Of a DNA stretch of 64,000 nucleotides, positions 57,312 to 64,000 are shown piece after piece; position 1 is the stretch's first letter; every line of letters begins with the position of its first letter. Made by a program: the position numbers and the translations under genes. The stretch spans positions 11,885,549-11,949,548 of the forward strand of contig NC_059301.1 of assembly GCF_017591435.1 (NCBI RefSeq). The letters run 5' to 3'. The notes under the pieces are model-generated. The model saw only the letters and a list, made by a program, of their open reading frames with translations, was not told the origin of the DNA and ran no database searches. Source of the stretch: Portunus trituberculatus (lineage: Eukaryota > Arthropoda > Malacostraca > Decapoda > Portunidae).

Positions 57312-60182
57312 ACAAGCGTGTGGTTTGGATGTTGGATTTGGGCTTGTATGTATGTGTTTAGTGTTATGAGCATGTGGATCAGGTGTTGAATTCAGGTTCA
57401 TGTATGTTTAGAAGTGAGGTGATGAGGTAGCTGCACAGGGCTAAGCCATAAGGCAGGAGCCTTTAAGTCCTCGCCCTACCTCCTCGCCTCTCGCCACTAC
57501 AAGCTGTACCTGTGCTAGAACCTTGAGTTAGACCACTGATTTATGAGTAATCCTTTACTTATTTAGTCTATTTAGTTGAATATAGAGGGTCTTCCTCAGT
57601 CATGCTGTTCCACCTCAGCTGCCAGTCCAAGAGTCAATCTTTAGGAGAGCCATCTGGTTTGGCACAGAGTTTGAAGCTGTCCTGCAGTAAGCCGTGTAAT
57701 CTGGCATGGCAGGAAGAAGTCTTGTTCCTTCTTGAATCTGGACACTGAGCAGCCTAGTTATGCTGTCAATTTTTAGGGAGACCATAGAAGAGTCTAGGGC
57801 CTTGGAAACATTCTGAAAAGGGGGATAAAACAAACCTCCTTTGACAGCCATTTGTGAAACACTGCAGACAAAAAAAATAAATAAATAAAAAAAAAAGCAA
57901 CAAAAGAAATCAAGTTAATTGAAAGTAAAGTGAAAAATAATGTTACAATTAAGTTCAGTAATAAAGTGTAGCAGTGAGAGTGTAACAAGTAGTTCAGCAA
58001 TTAAGTGTGAGTTGGGGAAAGAGTAACTTAAATGGCATGGAACAAAATAAACTCCCTTCTCCATCTACCTCCTTCACCTACACATATGCCCATTCACCTG
58101 TACAGTGTTTAATACAGGGTTCCTCTGCGATTAATAGAGCTGCCAGTCTCCTGTGGATGACCTTTTTCAGACACTCCAGCTGATCAACTGTCCTGAGTGA
58201 AGTGGGTAACATCCCGTGGAAAGTGCTTCTGATCTCCAAGATGAATATATTGTACAACACCAGTTTATTTATTTACATTTTGTTTTATCATGTTTATGAA
58301 TACCTTTTCTTATCTATAGATACATGTGGAGCTTGAAAAAAATAGGTATAGATATTAGGGCTCAGTGCAGAAATTAAGAATCTTGAGTGCTAAGATGATC
58401 ATCAGTGTCAAGATATACTAGTTATTCTCATATTACCACACTTTTCATCTCTTTTCTGTGTGTGTTACCCGTAGGCTGCTCACCTATTTATTGGTTTCTG
58501 AATTTCAAGAAACTGACATGAAATTGATACATACAGAGACATTAGCTTTGAGTGATGCACTTTGTCTTCAGGTCTGTGTTACTGGCTGAGTGGAGTTTAC
58601 TAGTTTGTGAATAGGAGATAAGTTTTCCTGATACTCGCTTTTCTCTTTTGCAGGACTTCCCAATACTGTGTCAAACCTGCCTGGGAGACAATCCGTATGT
58701 GCGAATGATGCGTGACCGGTATGGAAAAGAATGTAAGATTTGTACTCGTCCATTCACTGTCTTCAGATGGTAAGTTAATCGTGTACTATTTGTCATGTGG
58801 AATTGTACGCAGTTGTTGATTAAACTCTTCAGTACTGGTATGCATTTTTACTACAAGTTTTTATGTGATTAAATAGTTTTATTAACATTAGGAAGGGTAT
58901 TTGTTGGTCAGAAGATTAATGACCAGAGTCTTCACTATTTTAACTCTCACATAAGTTTCTGAAGCTGTATAAAATCATCAAATAGCAAACAGAATGAATA
59001 TGAAAACACATCATGGTATCAAAGGCATTAATGTATTATTTATGAACATCTATCAAAATGGGCAGAATAGCAGAATTAAATATTAAATGGAAAGCATTAA
59101 TTGGAAAGGAGGATGCCTCAGTGTAGTGTCAAGGACAACTATTCATAGACTCTTTGGGACCCTTTAGGGAAGCGGTGGCATAATGGATAAGGTGGTGAGA
59201 GTGGGATCAGGCTAATGTCCATGCGTAGGTTCAAATCCCACCACATACAGCCTTAAACACATTGCTATTTGTTGAGTGGTTTAAAGTTACCTACATGTCA
59301 CCATGATACCCAGGTTCTAGGTGGTTACACCCAAGATGAGCTTCGGGGGTGATATGGGTACCACTATAAATAAAATTGCTAGCCCCACTAATGAGCGGAA
59401 GCTGAACAGTGCTTCCCACACACTCTTCAAGTGTGCCTACAGGTGCTATAGGCCTTAATATAAAAAAAAAAAATAATAATAATAATAATGATAATAATAA
59501 TAATAATAATAACCATTGCTAGGTCTCCCCTTTCCCCCACTGACATTCTCATTTGATCATTGCCTGCATTTTGTCTACTTTATATTATTGTACATGAAGG
59601 CCAACAATTATGGAAGAGAATAACATGCAACTATAGAGCCACAAAATGTATACTCTTACATACTTTACTTATTATTATTGAGTCTGTATGATATTAGATA
59701 AATATAGACAAATTTGCATTTCAGGTAGCTCGAGTTTTGATTTAGGGTTCTTTGTTCTGGCGTTTGTTGATTTAGTATCTTGTAATTGATCATTTTGGTT
59801 TGTTGTATCCACATTCATTGTGCTTGATGTAAGGAGTAAAACCATTGTAACTTGGTGCCAAATTATTTTTTTTATATATTTTGTAACTGGCAGGTAATAT
59901 GGAATATTATGCACCATAATGGACATGTCAAAATTTATTTTTATTGATCTTTACAGGTGTCCAGGAGCAAGGATGAGATTCAAGAAAACTGAAGTGTGTC
60001 AGACATGTGCAAAAATCAAGAATGTCTGCCAGACATGTTTACTGGACCTTGAATATGGTCTGCCAACTCAGGTTAGTTATGCACTCATTGTGTTAGGAGG
60101 GGGGGTGAGGGGGTAGGAGTTATATGGATTTCCTTAGACTTTTTGTTTTATTTTAGTTTATGGAAAATCTAACACAGATTGA

Positions 60183-60236
<54 letters not shown>

Positions 60237-62731
60237 GGTATGTATGTGTAGTATCCCAGAAGTTGCCATACATGAGAAAGTAAATTTATAGTTAAAAGTA
60301 CTTTTATGTACACAGTGTTTTTAACCACCTCTTTTTACATACATACACAAAATTTCCTCCTATTTCTGGCAAACATGTTCCTTTATAATTGGCTTTATGC
60401 ATGCAGTACAGTGAACTCTCAACTTTCACACAGACAAGGTAACAGAGACATTCATGATTGTTAAAAATTTATGAATAATTGGTACACAACTTAAAAATTC
60501 TTCTGACCACTCTAAAGTTTTGTTTAAGCAAAGCACTTTATCTAATATTTAATAAAAGAAAGTAAAATAGTGGTGAATATTACAGTGAGGACTTAGGCTC
60601 CATCCTCCTTACATTTGGTATTACCATCACAGTTGCCAATGTTGCACCATCACCACACAGCTGTTGAAATGTTGTAATATATAAATATAGTTAAAACAAA
60701 GCTATACAAAGAAAGTAAGGTGAACTACCAGTGTCCACACGTCCAAGCCCGAGGCCTGACCTCACTCCCACATGGTATGGGCACAGCAGCCAGGGACGGC
60801 ATCATGTTGCAGGCAGGTCATGCCACGCAGAGAATGGCACATGGTGAGGGAAAGAAGGGATGACATGTTCCACACCAGCACACCCTGTATGTCATCACCA
60901 CTGTAAAAGCCAGACAGATTTCACTTGAAACACATATTAATGGCCAATTAGAATTAGGGACCAGAGTTGAAACTATGACAGTCATGGTGTGGATGAGAAA
61001 GAAGACAAGGGATATCTGTGGAAAATGCACTACATTGGATTGCTTAAAAGGCCAATGTGCCCCAAATGTTAAGGAGGAATGTTACCTCTGATGTTCCTGA
61101 ATGAGGGATGGACCTTGGAAGGCATGGTGTGAACTACAGGTCAATTAATCTTCCCTAAGGATGGCAGTAGAATGTGACCTCAGTGGGAGGTCAGGCCAAA
61201 CCTCTAACAAGGTCTCAGTCCTGATATGGTAGAAGAGTTAGCATAACCTTGGCCACCACTACAAATGTTCAATCCAGCTATCATTTGTGTCTGAATAGTT
61301 TTACCAACTACTTGTGCTGTGATGCTGAAGAAAGATGGCCATTTTTGGAAACCAGCAATAACTAGTACATATATTTTGTATGCACAGATATCTTTGATTT
61401 AGTCCTTATAGGTAATAAAGGAATGACTGTATAGTAACCAAATGGGGGTTCAATGATCATAGGATGAAATATTTTGCACATTTATTGCGATTTTTTATAT
61501 GTATAAAAATAATGGTGATGATATTGTTTTTTGTCCACAGGTTCGAGACTCTGCACTCAGTCTGACTGATGAGATGCCAAAGAGTGAAGTTAACAAAGAG
61601 TTTTACATTCAAAACATGGAGAAGCAGATGGCAGCAACTTCAGATGGCAGCACTGCAGGAGGAGCACTAGGGAAAGCTAAGACTCATTCAGAGATGCTGC
61701 TAAGACTTGCCCGTACCACACCTTACTATAAACGTAACAGGCCACACATTTGTTCTTTCTGGGTGAAAGGGGAATGCAAGAGAGGAGAAGAGTGTCCTTA
61801 CCGTCATGAGAAACCTACTGACCCAGATGATCCACTGGCAGATCAAAACATCAAGGACCGTTACTATGGTGTTAATGATCCCGTGGCTGACAAGCTGCTG
61901 AAGAGAGCTGCAGCAATGCCAAGACTAGAGCCTCCTGAAGACAAGTCCATTACTACTCTTTATGTTGGAAACTTAGGTGACAGAATTGGGGAAAAAGAAT
62001 TGCGAGACCACTTCTATCAGTATGGAGAGTTACGAAGTGTTAATGTCGTGGCCAAGCAACAATATGCTTTTGTGCAGTTTACCTCTCGTACAGCAGCTGA
62101 ATTAGCAGCAGAACGTACATTTAATAAACTCATAATACAGGGACGGAGATTAAACATCAAGTGGGGTCGGTCACAGGCCCGACAAGGTGGCCTTGGTATC
62201 GGTGGCATAGAGGAGTTAGAAGGTGAAGATATTGCTCCTCAAACACTAGAACCAGTACCAGGCTTGCCAACACTTCCTCCACCCCCAGAAGAACTACAAA
62301 ACAACTTCTTCAACCTGCCTTCAACAGCTGCCAGCATACCTCTTCCCCCAGGCCAGGCCCCTGCTGTGGCTGGTACTCCTACCATCCGCCCTCCAATGCC
62401 ATCTGGCCAGACACCTCCAAGACCTCCAGCACCACCTCCAGGAAGCCTCCCTGGTGGGCCCCCTCCTCTTGGTGGGCCACTGGGCCCTCGTCCTCCTCCA
62501 GGTGTACCTCCAGCTCCCCCCGGTCATCTTCCTCCCTTACAGCCTCCTCCATTCTTCCCCCCACACTTGCGTGCACCTCTTCGTCCTCCTCCAGGAGTCC
62601 GTCCTCCAAGTTACTTCCCACAACCACCCCCTATCCCTGGTGTTGGTCCTCCTCCCCCACTCACTCATGGGATCATACATTATCCTTCACAAGATCCTAC
62701 TCAAATGGGAGCAAATCCAGACAAAAAGTGA
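53943..62731 (+). CDS. RBM22: RBM22 pre-mRNA splicing factor, 4 coding exons
   Basis: Whole-gene entry. Exons 53943-53996, 58654-58769, 59957-60071 and 61541-62731 join in frame to 491 codons. RBM22 is a core factor of the activated spliceosome (human counterpart of yeast Cwc2/Ecm2) that contacts the U6 internal stem-loop and the intron near the 5' splice site. Visible features: N-terminal Cys-rich zinc-binding region in exons 2-3 (ILCQTC, CKICTRPF, EVCQTC, NVCQTC), CCCH finger C166-x7-C174-x5-C180-x3-H184, and an RRM at about 232-305 with RNP2 LYVGNL and RNP1 QYAFVQF. The Pro-rich C-terminal tail is longer than in the human protein (420 residues). The start has a good Kozak context (gtcaccATGG) and matches the family N-terminus (NTYNRQNWED). 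Confidence 0.96.
54280..54474 (-). mobile_element. CR1/L2-like LINE (family C) 3'-end fragment, tandem with next
   Basis: A 195 bp unit whose sequence recurs at 54475-54669. On the minus strand it ends in a hairpin (GGATAAC...GTTATCC enclosing GGGCC...GGCCC) followed by an ATAACATAAC-type tail (plus-strand reading). The same 3' end occurs at 6469-6566. Confidence 0.75.
54475..56109 (-). mobile_element. CR1/L2-like LINE (family C), RT and 3' UTR
   Basis: A 373-codon RT frame (54999-56120) runs from MIPIFERSLRFAEIPQDWKL through NNYRPISLTSIVCKILEKII, QHGFRSRRSCLTNLLD, YLDFSKAFDKVPHRRL, GVPQGSVLGPLLFLVYINDL and SKFADDTKIA to HLEYCIQAWSPHYRQ. A one-base frame break follows at ERRCIRG, then the C-terminal part. 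It is antisense to RBM22 in its intron 1. It starts within RT, so no endonuclease is present. Confidence 0.88.
56110..56940 (-). mobile_element. CR1/L2-like LINE (family C), duplicated RT C-terminal segment
   Basis: A near-identical second copy of 54675-55489, joined directly to the 5' end of the preceding element at a shared ATGGGGATCAT. It retains NTNFSYEMEGCWLE where the first copy has a short deletion, and shares the same frame break at ERRCIRG. It stops abruptly at about 56937. Confidence 0.85.
57238..57307. repeat. (AT)n microsatellite
   Basis: AT run in RBM22 intron 1. Confidence 0.99.
58654..58769 (+). CDS. RBM22: RBM22 coding exon 2
   Basis: After the acceptor tcttttgcag it encodes DFPILCQTCLGDNPYVRMMR and then YGKECKICTRPFTVFR, ending AGA TG|GTAAGT with a split Trp codon. 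It contributes the first cysteines of the N-terminal zinc-binding region. Confidence 0.96.
59165..59511 (+). mobile_element. tRNA-derived SINE, copy 2, in RBM22 intron 2
   Basis: A box TGGCATAATGG (59176-59186), B box GGTTCAAATCC (59228-59238), then the same body as copy 1 (TACATGTCACCATGATACCC, GGTGCTATAGGCCTTA). The tail has poly(A) passing into (AAT)n. Sense to RBM22. Confidence 0.8.
59957..60071 (+). CDS. RBM22: RBM22 coding exon 3
   Basis: After ctttacag it encodes CPGARMRFKKTEVCQTCAKI and then NVCQTCLLDLEYGLPTQ, ending CAG|GTTAGT in phase 0. Two CQTC knuckles continue the N-terminal zinc region. Intron 2 upstream holds a tRNA-derived SINE; intron 3 downstream holds an (AC)n tract. Confidence 0.96.
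60184..60235. repeat. (AC)n microsatellite
   Basis: AC run in RBM22 intron 3, shortly after exon 3. Confidence 0.99.
61541..62731 (+). CDS. RBM22: RBM22 coding exon 4 (CCCH finger, RRM, Pro-rich tail)
   Basis: This 1191 nt last coding exon starts after ttgtccacag with VRDSALSLTDEMPKSEVNKE. It carries the CCCH finger (HICSFWVKGECKRGEECPYR then H), the conserved DP-DDPLADQNIKDRYYG linker, the RRM, LEPVPGLP, and a tail of about 180 residues rich in Pro/Gly/Leu ending HYPSQDPTQMGANPDKK. Upstream ATGs in the same frame lie inside the intron and are not used. Confidence 0.97.
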   Translation, partial: VRDSALSLTDEMPKSEVNKEFYIQNMEKQMAATSDGSTAGGALGKAKTHSEMLLRLARTTPYYKRNRPHICSFWVKGECKRGEECPYRHEKPTDPDDPLADQNIKDRYYGVNDPVADKLLKRAAAMPRLEPPEDKSITTLYVGNLGDRIGEKELRDHFYQYGELRSVNVVAKQQYAFVQFTSRTAAELAAERTFNKLIIQGRRLNIKWGRSQARQGGLGIGGIEELEGEDIAPQTLEPVPGLPTLPPPPEELQNNFFNLPSTAASIPLPPGQAPAVAGTPTIRPPMPSGQTPPRPPAPPPGSLPGGPPPLGGPLGPRPPPGVPPAPPGHLPPLQPPPFFPPHLRAPLRPPPGVRPPSYFPQPPPIPGVGPPPPLTHGIIHYPSQDPTQMGANPDKK

Positions 62732-62851
62732 AGGGGTAGAGATTCTATTGAGAAATGAGAGCGTATAGAATTGAATATTGGGCAATTTAGGCTATCTTTA
62801 TGTTTATACTAGTATTTCATGAGCTCCACTTGAATTCATATTAATTTTCTT

Positions 62852-62857
62852 AATAAA
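62852..62857 (+). terminator. RBM22 polyadenylation signal AATAAA
   Basis: AATAAA about 120 bp after the RBM22 stop, the first hexamer downstream and at normal spacing for a short 3' UTR. Confidence 0.6.
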
Positions 62858-64000
62858 GGGATAGTTGAAATTTGACCAGTATTGAACAATGTAAAGTTTT
62901 CATAAAATATGAATTCTCAACTAGCTTTAAATTTCCTAGCAACTGTATGTTAATCATTAAACCACTGATCACCTTTGTAATCAAGCCACTCCAGTCTCAT
63001 GACAATGAGATCACACTCATACCATAATCAAATTTTCCTGCTGCATATTTTGGTACACTGTGGCACTATTCTTTTTAAATGTGTGACAGTGACTGCTGAC
63101 AATTTACTCCCTCCATTACAAGAGGGTGAGAAGCCCTAGATAAAGTTCTTGGGAGAATGTAGAAGACACCCATGATCCACTAAATAGAAAATGTCCCATT
63201 CTCTCTCTCGGATGTATGGTTAATGAAAAATATCTGGTCACTGGTTATGCACTGACACACTCTAGGTTGGCAATCCCACATACTGTGGCCTAAACAGTGC
63301 TAAAGAGGCCGAGTCTGTTGGCTGCCATGGCTGGCATAGGTTCAAACACCACTAAGGGAGGTTACGTCTGGGATCTTTCCACTGACAGGTAAGGCAGCAA
63401 CAGCCTCCTTTGACAAGGACATGGGGTGTATGATGTGTGAGGTCACAGTTGTACCCAAAGATCAGTAATAATGAGCTCTGAGATTGCAATGAGAGGGTAA
63501 CACCTGGTGGTTGCTGGTCCACTCATGATCAGGCCTTGGTGAATACGTGTCTGCCCTCAATGGAATGGGATAAATGTTGAAGGAGCACTATACTACACCC
63601 TAGGAGCTAGTCATATGCATCCATGGCAAGGCTTGATAGCATATGCTGATTTACCTTTGCCTTTAGCAAACACATGAAGGAAAAAAAAATGTTAATATGT
63701 GGTTCTCAGCCATTTATCCTCTAAAAGAAGAACATGTTGCCAAGTGTCACATCACTGCTCTCTCCACATTGCCCAGAAACTTCTTACATGAATCACAGCA
63801 CAACAGAATTTGAGAATCTATTCTTTACTCATTTTTGTAGTCCTCTGCTGTAATGAGTGATTATATAAAAGTTAAAACTAGATACCTGAGGATAAAGGTT
63901 TGGTAGTGAGCAAACCTTGCCACGATGATGGGAAACTTCTTCAAAGAAAAGCCAAGCCAGGAGGATTACAGAGGAAGACTGGCCTTCTTATGATATGAAC
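62858..64000. other. downstream flank of RBM22, unassigned
   Basis: No gene recognised. 63280-63690 ends in an A run and has a GGTTCAAACACC string, but lacks an A box, so it is not called a SINE. Confidence 0.4.

Noticed and set aside
61499..61540. Upstream ATG frame MYKNNGDDIVF before RBM22 exon 4
   Set aside because: It lies in the intron before the acceptor ttgtccacag; family alignment starts at VRDSAL.
62379..62627. Minus-strand frames opposite the RBM22 Pro-rich exon
   Set aside because: Shadow of the real gene: antisense of CCN-rich codons gives Gly/Glu/Trp-rich stop-free reading.
63280..63690. Possible third SINE with GGTTCAAACACC and an A run
   Set aside because: The B box is imperfect and no A box lies at the expected distance; no second copy in the window.

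Overview
This is eukaryotic nuclear DNA from an invertebrate, most likely a decapod crustacean and possibly a crab. The grounds are very long dinucleotide microsatellites, many CR1-, Jockey- and RTE-type LINEs, tRNA-derived SINEs, GT-AG introns of up to about 14 kb, and two conserved metazoan genes. The taxon is an inference; no species-level marker was seen.

Two multi-exon genes lie divergently. On the minus strand, from about 48.95 kb down to 4.29 kb, is a ZMYM2/3/4-family (insect 'without children') chromatin gene. I assembled 19 coding exons totalling 4335 nt (1444 codons plus stop) whose phases join: a 1.3 kb acidic first coding exon, about eight MYM zinc fingers, a Pro/Val-rich segment, a basic/acidic linker and a C-terminal DUF3504 (Crypton-recombinase-derived) domain. 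On the plus strand, 53943-62731, is RBM22 (spliceosomal Cwc2/Ecm2-type factor): four coding exons, 491 codons, with an AATAAA signal at 62852. About 5 kb separate the two start codons; the space holds a decayed RTE element, a SINE and a presumed shared promoter region.

The rest is mostly retroelement. ZMYM intron 15 (6953-21456) holds a head-to-tail series of six related minus-strand LINE copies from three subfamilies. Most copy ends abut (TG)n tracts; the exception is the truncated end of copy 1, which meets a SINE tail. All copies share a 3' terminus: a stem-loop, two 14-nt repeats (TATTTACCTANTTG on the plus strand), then the microsatellite. This is the most interesting structure in the window. 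One copy (9980-14022) is close to full length, with a coiled-coil/RRM-like ORF1, an AP endonuclease and a reverse transcriptase, but has several frame breaks. A different CR1/L2-like family sits in RBM22 intron 1 (54280-56940) as a tandemly rearranged locus ending in (TTATG)n tails. A Jockey-like family with A-rich tails gives one long copy (about 43446-46748) and four fragments.

Splice sites were placed by eye from GT/AG signals, reading-frame continuity and remembered family similarity. No search was run. The non-coding 5' exon(s) of ZMYM were not identified. Many short ORFs are translations of microsatellites and are not annotated.
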